DNA of 64,000 nucleotides from Dendrolimus kikuchii (Eukaryota > Arthropoda > Insecta > Lepidoptera > Lasiocampidae), in assembly GCA_019925095.2 (NCBI GenBank), contig CM034402.1:9869501-9933500 (forward strand), given 5' to 3'. Each line of letters begins with the position of its first letter. The first letter of the stretch is position 1. Made by a program: the position numbers and the translations under genes. The notes below the pieces were generated by a model that was given only the letters and a program-made list of their open reading frames with translations, had not been told where the DNA came from and searched no databases. Positions 34,501-44,944 of this stretch are shown piece by piece.

Positions 34501-36931
34501 TAATCATAACAGTCCACTGATTACTACAAGAACCGCATATCAATCAGGGTGGAGCCTAGACAAATTGCTTAGAGTTTATTATGATTAAAAGTGAAGTCCA
34601 CAACTCTAATCTTACCCATGATGAAACACAGACACAAGCCATGCTAATAAATACAAAATATCATGACATTTAATAAAGGAGAACTTTTGGGCCAAAGAAA
34701 TATAATGAAATGGATAACTACAGCTCTAAATTCTATCTGGATGTGGCGGATAGCTATTTTATTTGCTGTAAATCAGCGAAAACGGCATCGCAGTCGGCCT
34801 AGTACTTTTTAGATGAATCTCGAACAAACAGACAAACCGACAAACAAACAAGAGATCTAAAAAAAATGCATGGTGGTCTCCACCGTTTATATAGTCTATT
34901 CATTTTTTTTTTTTATAGTTTCAATGTACAAGCACGACATGTTTAGAATTTTATAACATTATAAATATCAACATAAACAGTAACCTTAAAAATCACTCTC
35001 ATCTTTTTACAATCTGAACCCAAAAATGTATGAAAGCTCATTTATCCATTTCCCTTGTAATAGTGAAAAAGAGGTATGAACTATATAACAATTATCGTTT
35101 TAGTATGGCAGTATGGCCTTTTGGTTCTTGAGGTGTTGGAGATAATAACAATATCCAGTTTGTTGCTCTCTTGTATGACTCATATCATATATGATATGAT
35201 TTTGTCACCAATTTACAACTAGTGTATGTATTGAATGTGTGTTCTTCAATAAATAAATATATTGAAATAATAGTGGGCAAAGCAGACAACATCCTGCTCT
35301 GAAAAATAGTCTTTGACCCGGTTACAGCCCAACCTACTGGATGCAATTGCGGATTTATACCACAGAGGGACCCACTTAAATAAACACAAAAAATCATTAA
35401 AATCCTGGAACCCCATTCCAGCACCGCCCACCGGGTCTAATTTCATCAAAATTGAACCACAAAATGTCATCAAAATCGGTCCAATTGTTTATAAAAGTTA
35501 TATATATAAAGATTACTATCATATTAGTATGGCAGTATGGCATTTTTTCCTTGAGGTGTTGGGAATAATGTCCATGTCCAGAGTTCGTTGCTCTCTTGTA
35601 TAAATATGACTCATGTTATATTTTGTTTGTGATAAATTGATAATGCACCCGTGAAAACTTTCATGTCTAGAAAAAATATGATTTTGTATCCAATTTACAA
35701 CAGTTGTATGTAATGAATGTATTCTTCATGTTTAACAAAATATTAGCAACTGGTATAGTGACCAACTCACATTTTTAGGTATATAGACTTTTTGAAGGAT
35801 TTGGTTATTAAAGAACTTAGTCACCTACAGAACCTAGGTCACAAAACTTCAAAATACAGGAATAGTTTCAAAGATAATTTGGAGTCAAATTGATATGTTT
35901 ACAACCTTTATACCTCTATATTGAATTAACAATAGTTTTCTTCTATATGTTGGGTGGATGATACACAGTAGAATCCATTTCTTATGACTCTGCTTATATT
36001 GACCAACTGATTAATATGAAGTAATTACACAGCTTAGTTTGGTTTTCATATAAAAGTCAGACATAATGACCTCGCTTATAGTGACATGTCACTTATTTAT
36101 GACCGATTTTTATAAATTATGTCGGGTTTTAGTGACAATGATAGCAATTGTAGAAAGAATTTTATGCTTAAAATGATTAATTGCCTTGATTCTAAACAAA
36201 ACAACTCTTCTAGAAAAATAACAGTGCTAAATGCTATTCTTATGGTTAGTGATGCCTGGAACAAAAAAATGTATTAATTATATATAATAAATACATGAGT
36301 GTCATGGAAGGCCACGACACACCTTCCATGATCAAATTGATCGTGTACTAGCAGAAGGTGATGTCAGGAGCCTTAAGAACAGACGAGCTTGCATGACAAG
36401 AGTTATGAATGTCAAAGAGGCAAGTGAGGTGTGTAAGAATAAGCCTAAATGGCACTCTGTTGTTCGTGCCTACCCCGCAAGGGAACTGGCGTGAAGTTAT
36501 GTATGTATGTATGTATATATAATAAATTTTTTTGCAAATATTTGTATGCTTTGTATGACGTCAGATTGGTATGATGTGTTTGTCACTTCCCTTCGATGTC
36601 ATTATAAGAGGATTCTACTGTACATATATTGAGTCAACTACAATATATTAGAATAGGTTCACCATTTAGATAGCAATCAAATTACATACTTATAAAAAAA
36701 ATAAAAAATCAGTTCTAATACTAACACTAAACTGCTGTAAATTCAGAATATTGCAATTGATTCACTAAATATATGTAGGAGCCATCAATAATTTACAGTA
36801 ATAGTAACTTACTCATTAGCAGTGGCAGATTTCATTTGGGGAGTCATGTTGGATGGAGTGATTGTCGGAGCTGTGTCTATTGACCCTGGTGGTAGGGTCA
36901 GGTTCAACTTGTTTTTGGACATCTTACTCAT
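28394..36931 (-). CDS. Dsor1: MEK1/2 MAP kinase kinase, seven coding exons
   Basis: Dual-specificity kinase that receives the signal from Raf and phosphorylates ERK on Thr and Tyr. Seven exons join in phase to 1212 bases, 403 residues, close to the 393-396 residues of human MEK1 and fly Dsor1. Landmarks: glycine loop GQGNGGVV at 97-104, ATP-binding Lys at 119 (MARK), catalytic HRD at 210-212, metal-binding DFG at 230-232, and the Raf-phosphorylated activation loop SMANS with Ser240 and Ser244. All catalytic residues are kept. The N terminus has basic and hydrophobic residues where the ERK docking site sits. Exon junctions use GT donors and AG acceptors throughout. The introns hold many transposon remnants but none breaks the frame. 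The start codon at 36931-36929 is followed by a second Met at codon 4. Confidence 0.97.
28590..28830 (-). repeat. Dispersed repeat family B, copy 2 (MEK intron 6)
   Basis: Inverted relative to the 17620 copy, with ACAACCTTGAGTTGTGTTCC and GGATGGCTACCAC landmarks. Confidence 0.7.
28830..29010. repeat. Degenerate TTCCTAGGAATT minisatellite, block 1
   Basis: Five or six degenerate units of roughly 30-40 bases built on a palindromic core TTCCTAGGAATTC and a following GAAAAAGTATCC-like piece. A related block lies at 29760-29930 in the next intron and scraps at about 31505-31560 and 31680. Confidence 0.65.
29025..29240 (-). repeat. tRNA-like SINE (MEK intron 6)
   Basis: On the minus strand an A-box-like TGGTAGCCTAGTTGG (about 29235-29221) and a B-box GGATTCGAATCC (about 29187-29176) start a body that matches the repeat at 37110-37395. 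Confidence 0.6.
29504..29671 (-). CDS. Dsor1: MEK exon 6
   Basis: Acceptor CTGTTAG, donor GTAAGG. Encodes the C-lobe stretch [18 protein letters not shown] and the [12 protein letters not shown] helix. Confidence 0.97.
29760..29930. repeat. Degenerate TTCCTAGGAATT minisatellite, block 2
   Basis: Same degenerate unit as 28830-29010, in MEK intron 5, including a near-perfect TTCCTAGGAATTCCGAAAAA. Confidence 0.65.
30194..30415 (+). mobile_element. Non-autonomous Helitron (MEK intron 5)
   Basis: Starts TCCTATAAATATTAG after A and ends GAGCGCAGCTAG before T. Same family and nearly the same length as 18722-18944, with modest divergence. Confidence 0.8.
30601..30765 (-). CDS. Dsor1: MEK exon 5
   Basis: Acceptor TTTTTCAG, donor GTAAGT. 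Starts at [19 protein letters not shown] and includes the proline-rich insert (PIPPPDAK) that is specific to MEK1/2. Confidence 0.97.
30895..31210 (+). repeat. Dispersed repeat family B, copy 3 (MEK intron 4)
   Basis: The longest copy of the family, from a TTTTTTATTGCAGGAG start to GGCCGCAGGAAATTG. It is oriented opposite to the gene. Confidence 0.7.
31861..32054 (-). CDS. Dsor1: MEK exon 4
   Basis: Acceptor ATTTACAG, donor GTGAGT. Encodes the catalytic loop ([12 protein letters not shown]) and the activation loop (CDFGVSG, SMANS, GTRSYMS). Confidence 0.97.
32105..32850 (+). repeat. Helitron-like repeat (MEK intron 3)
   Basis: Contains the CTGTCTGTCTGTTAC and AAAACTACTGAAA blocks of lepidopteran non-autonomous Helitrons, with two related paragraphs (TTTTTATCCCAATCAATGACG and its later variant). 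The right end TTTTCACGCGGCGTAATCGC resembles the terminal hairpin, but the CTAG is degraded. Confidence 0.5.
33204..33479 (-). CDS. Dsor1: MEK exon 3
   Basis: Acceptor TTTCCAG, donor GTAAGT. Encodes the rest of the glycine loop, the ATP-binding lysine and the hinge ([11 protein letters not shown]). Confidence 0.97.
33730..34100 (+). pseudogene. RTE-like LINE 3' relic (MEK intron 2)
   Basis: Broken frames encode pieces such as [16 protein letters not shown] and RRITKQAY, comparable to the C terminus of the LINE at 13454-14755 (KGMLRWFGHVERM). Several stops. The 3' end trails into an ATGT-like tail. Confidence 0.6.
34115..34284 (-). CDS. Dsor1: MEK exon 2
   Basis: Acceptor TTGCCAG, donor GTATGT. 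Encodes the regulatory helix ([18 protein letters not shown]) up to the first Gly of the glycine loop. Confidence 0.95.
35098..35740. repeat. Direct duplication within MEK intron 1
   Basis: The stretch 35098-35260 (GTATGGCAGTATGGC, TTGAGGTGTTGG, TTGCTCTCTTGTAT, ACCAATTTACAAC) recurs in the same order at 35518-35735, diverged. About 260 bases of unrelated sequence separate the copies. The second copy has an extra 60 or so bases. Confidence 0.65.
36293..36514 (+). mobile_element. LINE 3' fragment with 13-bp target duplication (MEK intron 1)
   Basis: Near-identical to the 3' end of the LINE at 13454-14755, in the opposite orientation to the gene. It ends in an ATGT tail. Flanked by ATATATAATAAAT on both sides (36280-36292 and 36515-36527), which is a target-site duplication from a normal LINE insertion. 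Confidence 0.85.
36813..36931 (-). CDS. Dsor1: MEK exon 1
   Basis: Encodes the N-terminal 39 residues ([16 protein letters not shown] and on). Donor GTAAGT follows. Ends in phase 2. Confidence 0.9.
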
Positions 36932-37109
36932 CTTGTAAGCTTTTTTTGGCCCCTAACCCATCAAGATATCGTCTGTGAACATGTTAAAGAGCAATATAAT
37001 AATTAATATCCGCTCATAAATGACTCATTACTACTATTATGACCCTGCTCCAACTGCACTAATTTTAGTGACTGTGTCCAAATGCTCATTATTTATATAT
37101 TATTATAAT

Positions 37110-37395
37110 AACAGCTCACAAATGACCCATTGCTGGGCTCGTACCTCCCAGTACAGGGGGGACACTACAGACATTATACCCACCATGGTTGTCCAAGGCG
37201 GCTTGGTAATTTTTACATATTAGTTATCTCAATATGCGAGTTTCATTATGATGATTTCCTTAACCATTGTTAGCACATAGTAATTGTAACAATATGCACA
37301 TTAGGTCAGAAAACTGCCCATTATGCTACAACTTTTATATTTATAGCATTTAAAAAATTAACATGGCGTTAACCATTAGGCTACCTTAGTGAAAT
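37110..37395 (-). repeat. Degraded tRNA-like SINE
   Basis: Shares TTAGTTATCTCAATATGCGAG, the AATTGTAACAATA stretch and the terminal ACCATTAGGCTACC with 29025-29240. The tRNA boxes are eroded. Confidence 0.5.
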
Positions 37396-37504
37396 TCATC
37401 ACCACCACCTGCGCCTTGAATCTATAACTGAGATTGGCAATTGAATCAAATCAGAATTTTAATATTATACAAAACTTTTAGAGCTAAGCATATTGCTGAA
37501 GAGT

Positions 37505-37765
37505 TTCATGCACAGCTTCTTCTCTTCGAGCCACAACATGTTATAAAGTGGCGGTGAATTAGATTAGGCTCCCATAGAGTAAATAATGACCATAAACAAA
37601 AATTAAAACTATATAATTAAAATAAACCAGTTGGTGGTAGGCTAAGTAAAAACTTTAACATTACTCATTGTCACTTTGTCATACATTATCACAGCTACTG
37701 AAAAGTAGCTGAATTGTTGTAATAAAAGTCAAATAAAATACCATACTTAAAACCATTAAAACATA
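37505..37765. mobile_element. TIR element family D, right part
   Basis: Matches the right two thirds of 4066-4543 (TTCTCTTCGAGCCACA, ATAACCATAAACAAA-like, CTACTGAAAAGTAGC) with about 20% divergence. The left TIR is not present. Confidence 0.6.
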
Positions 37766-38902
37766 GTTTTGTTATTCTTATCACATGTTTATTTCAATGA
37801 TAGCAACAACTTAGACATACATGTTTAGATAATACTATGTTATTTATATAAATGCATTAGCTTCACCCCTGTTGTTGTAAATGTCTATAGGCAACTGTAA
37901 CTTTGTTCCCATAGGTGGGTTATCCTCCTCCATTATAATAATTATTATTATTTATTTAAATCAGATTTGCATCCATAATATGTGTTAGTATAGAAGAAAC
38001 TTAACAACTTTAACTGAACAGTACATTTTTTACATTATTATGATTTAATAGGATATTCTACAATTGATGAATATTATGTGAGCAAGATAACTCTATGAAC
38101 TCTAGTAAACTTATTAAATAGCTAAAGTTAGACTAAAATAATTGAATAATTAGTTTAAGTGTCTACAAAAGGAATGAAACATATGTTAATCATATCATAA
38201 ATATAGTTGAAGTGAGAAATCAAGTTGAAGTGAAACACAAACTATATATAACCTAAATCAGGGACTACCGAAGTGGTTGATATTAACCCCCTGGGGTCGA
38301 AATTGATTTGCAAGGGGTCGACAAAAATGAAAACTGATTTTGAGAGGTTGTAAGGTCTAAAAATTAACCCCTACTAATTAACACCAGTTCTTATTTGAAA
38401 CTTTCAAGTTATAAGAATTACTAAATATTTAAGTCTATTTATTTTGTTAAATATTGATGAGAACATGATCTCAAGTTTACCAACCAACAACAAAGTTTTT
38501 AAGTTATTTAGTATTTTGTAGCAATACAAAAAGAAAACTGGAGATAGTATTTTTAAATAATTTGGCTATGGGGGTCTGAGGTATCAATTCATTTTGGAAA
38601 AGGGTATTTTTAGATACAAAAGAAGAGGTGAAATTTTAAAAGTACGTATAAAAACAGTGCAGATTCCATTGTAATAGTTCCACGAGTCTGATTGAATCTT
38701 GCTTCAAGTTTCTGATAGAAACTTGAAAGATTTATGCAACGTAGTATCTAATAATATATAAAATTAATATTCCATCAATAATTAACTTATTAAAGCGACA
38801 ACTTGCATAAAATCAATCTGCGAAAATGCGTAAAGGAAAACTTACAAAGGTTTGATGCTTTGTCATGGCATCTTTTGATCTTATTTCAAGAAAAAAATGA
38901 TA

Positions 38903-39130
38903 ACTTACGAACACTGACTGGGGCACAAATATACAAAATTGCATATGTAATAAAATATGAATAGGAAAATGATAATTTTAAATGAATAAGATTTACGTTT
39001 TCCGCAAGTCGCAACACGAAGGGTGCAGCATTTGCACAATATCTGACAATTTGACAATATATTAGGCAACCTTGACAGTGACACCGGTTATTGTGTTTAG
39101 TTAAATTCGCCACATTGACAAGCAAAAGAA
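38903..39130 (-). promoter_or_regulatory. Candidate MEK promoter and non-coding first exon
   Basis: On the minus strand the sequence CCCCAGTCAGTGTTC is followed by a strong donor GTAAGT (38908-38903). TCAGT is the arthropod initiator. The MEK start codon at 36931 is preceded by possible acceptors within 60 bases. A 5' untranslated exon here would put the MEK promoter near 39.0 kb. TGACA words are frequent upstream. Inference only. Confidence 0.3.
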
Positions 39131-39173
39131 CTCACTCCATAAAGACTATCTGACATATTTTATCAGCGTCATC

Positions 39174-39515
39174 GCTTTTTTTTCATGCGAAGAAGGAATA
39201 CATTTTGTACCATGCCGAGTCCCTCTCGTCTGTGGGGGTGGGACCGGACCGCGGCGATAAGCGCCGCGCAGCGTGTGCGAAGACTCTGGGCAGCACCAAC
39301 TACTCAGAACCGTAGCTCTCTCCCTTAATCTTTCAGCGGTTTCCTTGCGGGACATTACTGCCTCGCAAAAGGAAGAAACCGCTGACCAGTGAATGTCGCT
39401 GTGGAGCATGGCCTCAACCAGTCCCCTCAGTGAATCGATCGACCCTACGATGGCCTTGAGCTCGAACCTCCGAGGTTACCATGCAGCGTATTCGACTAGA
39501 ATGTGAAGCGCAGTG
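39174..39515 (-). mobile_element. R1-clade LINE 3' fragment with target duplication
   Basis: Encodes on the minus strand a C terminus (AMLHSDIHWSAVSSFCEAVM, KETAERLRER) matching the end of the LINE at 56472-59198 (ETVMSLKEAAERDRE). It ends in a short A tail and is flanked by AGCGTCATC on both sides (39165-39173 and 39516-39524). Confidence 0.8.
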
Positions 39516-39764
39516 AGCGTCATCACCTAAAGTCAAACAACGAAGGCCAGTAGCCAAAAACATCTCTCTGTTTGGAACGATAAGGAAACGGACGAATTAT
39601 ATATTTGAAAAAAAAAAGAAAGTCCAAGAAAGCATGGTGATAGAGAACTGCATGCTTTTTTCTTTTGCCTCGTATAATCTCCAACTCCATAAATTGGAAA
39701 CAACAACACACTTCAATCACAAAGCCTAAGCCCTTCTCACAGCGCTACGATATGGAGTGGATTT

Positions 39765-39905
39765 CTAAAAGGTTCTCATAAAATTTGTTCGAGACAGGCA
39801 GCGCATTGGCAACACCTCGGGTATTAGAAATGTCAATAAGCGACAGTAACCGCATTCCATCGGGGGTCCGCCAGCTTGTCTGCGGTACTTTTGCAATAAA
39901 AAAAG
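39765..39905 (-). repeat. Dispersed repeat family B, partial copy 4
   Basis: Retains GGCAACACCTCGGGTATTAG, GTCAATAAGCGACAGTAACC and the CCGCCAGCTTGTCTGC end. About half the family length. Confidence 0.55.
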
Positions 39906-40015
39906 AGTCTGTTTTGGACACTCTCATTATCATTGGCGAATAGACCCGCTACAAACGAGCGGTTTTCGTAACTTGGCGCCAATTTATAATTTTGCGTACG
40001 AGAGTAGAAGAGGAA

Positions 40016-40072
40016 CTACATCCAGCGCAGCTCCTCCAGGAAATCCACCAGCTTCTTGGCATTACCGACCTC
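40016..40072 (-). CDS. Orphan terminal exon, 18 codons and stop
   Basis: On the minus strand a good acceptor (GCTTTCAG) is followed by a GC-rich frame encoding EVGNAKKLVDFLEELRWM and a TAG stop. The codon choice and composition stand out from the AT-rich surroundings, and the residues look like an amphipathic helix at the end of a protein. I do not recognise the gene. Upstream exons should lie at higher coordinates, but none is evident before the CAF-1 3' end at 42322. It could also be a captured exon inside a repeat. Confidence 0.4.
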   Translation of the reverse strand, partial: EVGNAKKLVDFLEELRWM

Positions 40073-40082
40073 CTGAAAGCTA

Positions 40083-40929
40083 TATACACAGCTCTTTTAA
40101 ATAGTAAAAATAAAAAGCAAATGCATTATTAAAACAAAAAGTTTTTCTATTAGTGTATTTCAATGCAATTAGAAACATTTTAGAAATTTAATGAGACATT
40201 CAATTAAAAATTCTTATTTACATTACAATATTCATAAAATACAAACAAATATTTACTATATTAGGAAATCTCTAAAAATTTTAAAATTCTTTAATACTTT
40301 TATTATATACTATTTCACTCATAAATATTTTCTTTAAATGGGGTACTGTAACTAATTCTAGAATTAATCAAAGAAACTGAGCTAAGAGCTTACAAATACG
40401 TGGCTGGGTTTGATTCAGTAAATAATCTGGCATTTTGTTTAACGGTATTAACATTTCAAAACACCTCAAGACCTTTTTTTACAATTTAAATGTTCACCGT
40501 CTGAAAATTTTAAGGGTTAGTTGAATTCACTACCCGTCAGTCAGATCTGCTTTTTTGTCTTCAGATATGATAAGACAAGTATAATATAAGTTTTCATGAA
40601 ACCTACAGTATGCACTCAAAAATGTCTGTCAGCTCTTGAGCTATAAAATTTACAGGAGCAAACATTAACGTACAAAGGATTATGTATCAAAAACAATAAA
40701 TATTATTTTAATTTTAAATCATTCTATTCATTTCGATGGAGAGTTTGCTACATGCCATTAGTAATTAATTCAATCTAATTTTACGGAGTTGAAAAACTTA
40801 TTCTACTCTGCGAAATCTATTTAATTCTGACACTATAAATCTATAATGTTATAAAATTCTAAACATGCCGGGCCTGTACATTGAACCTATTAAAAATAAA
40901 CAACTGGAAAAGACTTTATAAACAACGGA
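40083..40929. other. AT-rich intergenic DNA
   Basis: No gene or clear element was found. Confidence 0.45.
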
Positions 40930-41400
40930 GAACACGATGCAATTTTTGAAGTGAAACTTCTATACAGATGGGGTCTTAGGAGTTTTTGTCACGAAAAAGC
41001 GTTACGGCCGCGTGGAAGTGCGGCATAAATTTAGACTAGACGTGGTGAGAGGCGGCATAATTTTTGAGTACCTATACTATGGATGCGTTTTTTGGTTCCG
41101 GATCGAATTCAGTTTTTTTGTTTGATAAAATAAAATACGTTTAAATAAAAAATGCACTAATCAAAATGTACCAACCTAACCAAATCATAATTTGCAGTAA
41201 ACCTGCGAAAAATCGAAATGTGTGCTGGGACACATAGTAGAAGTGAAACTTCAATGGACAAGTGGAAAAACGAATGGCAACTAAATTTTAACCTGAATTT
41301 TTACGGGCAGATTGTTAATGTACTTGTGCAATTTGAAAACCTGCCCGTAAAACTTTAGGTTTAAATTTTGTGGCCATTCGTTTTTCCACTTGTCAGTGAA
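40930..41400. repeat. Palindromic repeat family C, copy 2
   Basis: Carries the same leader as copy 1 (TTACGGCCGCGTGGAAGTGC, ACTATGGATGCGTTTTTTGG) plus a longer left end (GATGGGGTCTTAGGAGTTTT). The hairpin is shorter, with one ACAAGTGGAAAAACGAATGGC module per arm. Confidence 0.65.
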
Positions 41401-41800
41401 GTTTTTTCATTTCTTGTCTGTTTGTTTGGAATTCACGTAAAAACTACTAGGCCGATTTTGATGCGGTTTTCGCAGATCGACGGCAAAATCTTACAAATTA
41501 AAATCTGCGCTACTTTTTATTATGAAAATCCCGCCGGGAAATGTATGGGAGTGATTAGAAATGGCTAGATTAAAAAGAAAATTCGGAATCCAATGTGATT
41601 TTTTACTGATGGATAGCAAAGTTTATGTTATAAAATGTGCGATTTTTTATCCCGGGAATCCAGCGGGATTTTTCCCGGGAGTTGCTTGTAGTTGTTTAGG
41701 TGCATAAAAACAATAACTTAAATTCTTTTTTAAATGCTGTGCCCGCAAGAATTTCAAGTCATGCGTGGACGAAATCATAGGCATATCCTAGTATGAAATA
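41401..41800 (+). repeat. Helitron-like repeat
   Basis: Contains the CACGTAAAAACTACTAGGCC block and ends GGCATATCCTAG before T. It parallels 59985-60475 throughout, including the CCCGGGAATCC paragraphs. Confidence 0.6.
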
Positions 41801-42321
41801 TAAACAAAAACTTGTTAACACATAACCAATTGGTTAATTAATACACAAAAGCAATTCAACATTTTTTTCTTAAATAAATCAAATAATAATTCTCTAGTAT
41901 ATCTCTATAGTCCCATCAAGTAAAGTCTCAGACAACATTGGAAGGCTTGAGGCTAAATGGCTTGTGCATGCACAGTGTTGATAGAAAAAACTTAGAAGAT
42001 AATTCTGAATAAATCAGCCAGAGGTGTATAAAATTTGGATAATGATCTAAACACCTTAGGTTTTTATTATTTAAATGAAATAAATAAATATAAAAGCCCC
42101 CCCCCCCCCAATCCCACTTCACCCCTGCAACCTTTATTTAGTGTTTGAATCCTAATTTGAAGAGGCCATTTAAGTTGATTGCTTTAAAATTAACATACTA
42201 CTCAGAGGAGTATACAAGAAGTCAGCTTTGATAGAAATTAGACTTTAAATTATTCAAAATACATATTTTTGTTCATTAAAACTTATGTCATATTGTTCAT
42301 TAAAAATTATATAATAAACAC

Positions 42322-42780
42322 TTAAGTAGATTTGACTTTAGATAAAAATGCATTAATACCAGGTTGGTTTTTCTTAATATCAGAAACAGGTTTCCTGGTA
42401 TCCGATTTAACTTTCTTGCTTTCCTTTTCCTCTGACTTTACTTTCTTCTTATCACTTTTGGGACTTTTCTGTTCACCATCAACAACTTTCTTCTTTTTAA
42501 CTTTTTTCTTCTCAGTTTCTTCAGGCTCGTTTGAAGGTTGCAATAATGGAGTTGGGTCATTCAAGACCATAGACAATTTTCCAAAGTAATTCCATAGAGC
42601 ATCAACACATTTATCTGGTTTTCCATCCTTTGTTTCCCATAGTAACCCATATAGACGTGGTTTTAATTTTTCAGTTGGTTTCTTCATTTCTGACTCAAAC
42701 TCATCTTCTAAGTGCTTGAGTTTTGCTTTTTGTGTTTCTGGAGAGAGTGATAAAACATCGTCTTCATCCATTGTTGCCTC
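42322..42780 (-). CDS. Caf1-180: CAF-1 large subunit exon 6 with stop
   Basis: Acceptor TATGTCTCAG. 152 residues: a winged-helix-like segment (KLKPRLYGLLWE) followed by a Lys/Ser-rich tail and TAG. Confidence 0.93.
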   Translation of the reverse strand, partial: EATMDEDDVLSLSPETQKAKLKHLEDEFESEMKKPTEKLKPRLYGLLWETKDGKPDKCVDALWNYFGKLSMVLNDPTPLLQPSNEPEETEKKKVKKKKVVDGEQKSPKSDKKKVKSEEKESKKVKSDTRKPVSDIKKNQPGINAFLSKVKST

Positions 42781-44897
42781 CTGAGACATAAAAATCAAAA
42801 TTCAGACAAACACATATATTGAATATTCCTAAGTCGAGCAAATTATTTATTTCTTTAGTAAAATTAACTACATTTTAACAATAAATTTGAATAACTGGTT
42901 TATTTTAAAAAGAGTTTAAATGTGTTTATAATGAATTTCATTCTAAAATGAAAAACACTTGTATTACAATTAAAGGTTAAATTAAGTGATTACAATAGAA
43001 AAAGCCAAAAAACCAAAGAACCCAAGAAGCAAATGATATAAAGAAATCAAGAAACCAAAAAAAAAAATACCATTTTGTTGTGTTTGTATAATACTTAGGA
43101 CTGCTAAAAACTGAGTCAGGGGGATGTAAGAAGTTAAATAGAACTAGTTTAGATTTTTTTTATTAATTTTTTGTTTTTCTGTTTCTCTGTTTGTATGGGC
43201 TAATCTCCCAAACGACTAAATTTGGGACTATAATTTCATTTAAATCGAATGGACTGATTTAAATGAAAATTTGTATGGTGGTAGCTTATATCCCTGGTCA
43301 ACATATAAGATACTTTTGATCCCGAAAAATTAAATAGTCCCCGTGAGATAGTTAAAAAACTCACGAAGTCGAAGTCGCGGGCATCAGGTAGTAAAATATA
43401 TATTGGGAAATATACTAAGTAAATTCAATGTACATATAAAGAACTCTATTTGTAAGTTATAAATATTACATACCTCATCACTGAGATATCCATGGGGAAC
43501 AAACACTTCATTATCTACTTCATATTCATCACCCTCTTGCTCATCATCACTGCCTGCAGCACTTCCATCTATGCTTTCACCTTCCTCTTCCTCCCATTCT
43601 TCATCACTATCCACCTCATAGTCCAATTGTTTCTGGAATTAAAATATAGAATATTACAAATCATTATTAACCATGTTCTACCATAGCTTCTTCTGTGTGG
43701 CCAAACACCTAGGTGTTTGACCTCCATATAACTAGCAAGTTCAATGGAGTTTAAATATTTAGCCAAGAACATCACTGATTTGCTGGTGCTAGCTTGTACA
43801 GTTCTTATCATTCACAAAGAGGAATGGACTTAATAGTTTGCATGTCTGACAGAATGATCAATTATAAGAGTGCCTTTCAATCATAACCACTTTTTGTCTT
43901 GCTCACTCACAGATGCGTGTTTATGTGGTAAGCCTGCTCGCCTTAGTGAATTGCAAGAACTTCTCTACTTATCAAATAGGGCGTGATCTGTCTAAAATAC
44001 ATACCCCATCTTGTCCAAAGGGCTTCCTAGGCTTAACAAAAGTACTTTTCTTTCGCCAAGTCCCCCAATATGGTGGTCGACGGTTTTCATAGAAACTTAG
44101 CAATTTTGGTCGTAGTTTCTCTCTGACCACCGGCTCACATGTTACTATTTCGCCTACACAGTCTATTGAAGGTAATTCATCCTCTAAAAATATATTATTA
44201 GTTACATAGATAGATCTTAATTTTCCACAATACATAAGTCTCTATCAATGTTAAATATGACTTCAAATTTATAAAAAAAGATTTGTTTATTACTAGATCT
44301 ATGTAGTTTTGACCAAAAATAACTCACCAATAATCATTACATCATCATCATCATCCTTATCTGTTAATGGCCATGTTTTGCCTGAAAACATTGGCTTATT
44401 TTTTCTACTTTTCAAAGTATCTAAATATAATTCACTCTTACTTATATTCTGTTTTTCTACAATATTATCAAAATTTTGTCTATTTTCATCATTAAATTCC
44501 CTTCTAACTGTTGGTGCTATTCTCATATCAGATTTTAAAGCAAAGCTTGATAACATATTCGTGTTAACTGTGCCAATAATAGCTTGATCTTTTTCAGATT
44601 TCTGCTTGGACACAAAAAAGTTAGCAAATGCTTCTGCTGCTTTCTTCTTTTTCAACTCTTGCTCTTGTTTTTCTAATTCTAAGGCCTCTTGTTTTTTTTT
44701 TCTCTCTTCTTCCCTAGCTTCTTTTTCTTTGCGTTTTTGTTCTTCTTTTTCCTCTTTTTCTTTTCGTCTCTGTTCTTCCTTTTCCTCTTTTTCTTTTTTC
44801 TTCTGCTCTTCTTTTTCTTCTCTTAGTTCTAAAATAATGAATAACTTGAGAATAAGTATTCTTGATTAACTTTAGTGTTTTTAGGTATTATTGACTA

Positions 44898-44944
<47 letters not shown>

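Noticed and set aside
42100..42110. Run of 11 C
   Set aside because: A simple homopolymer, possibly imprecise in length, with no function implied.
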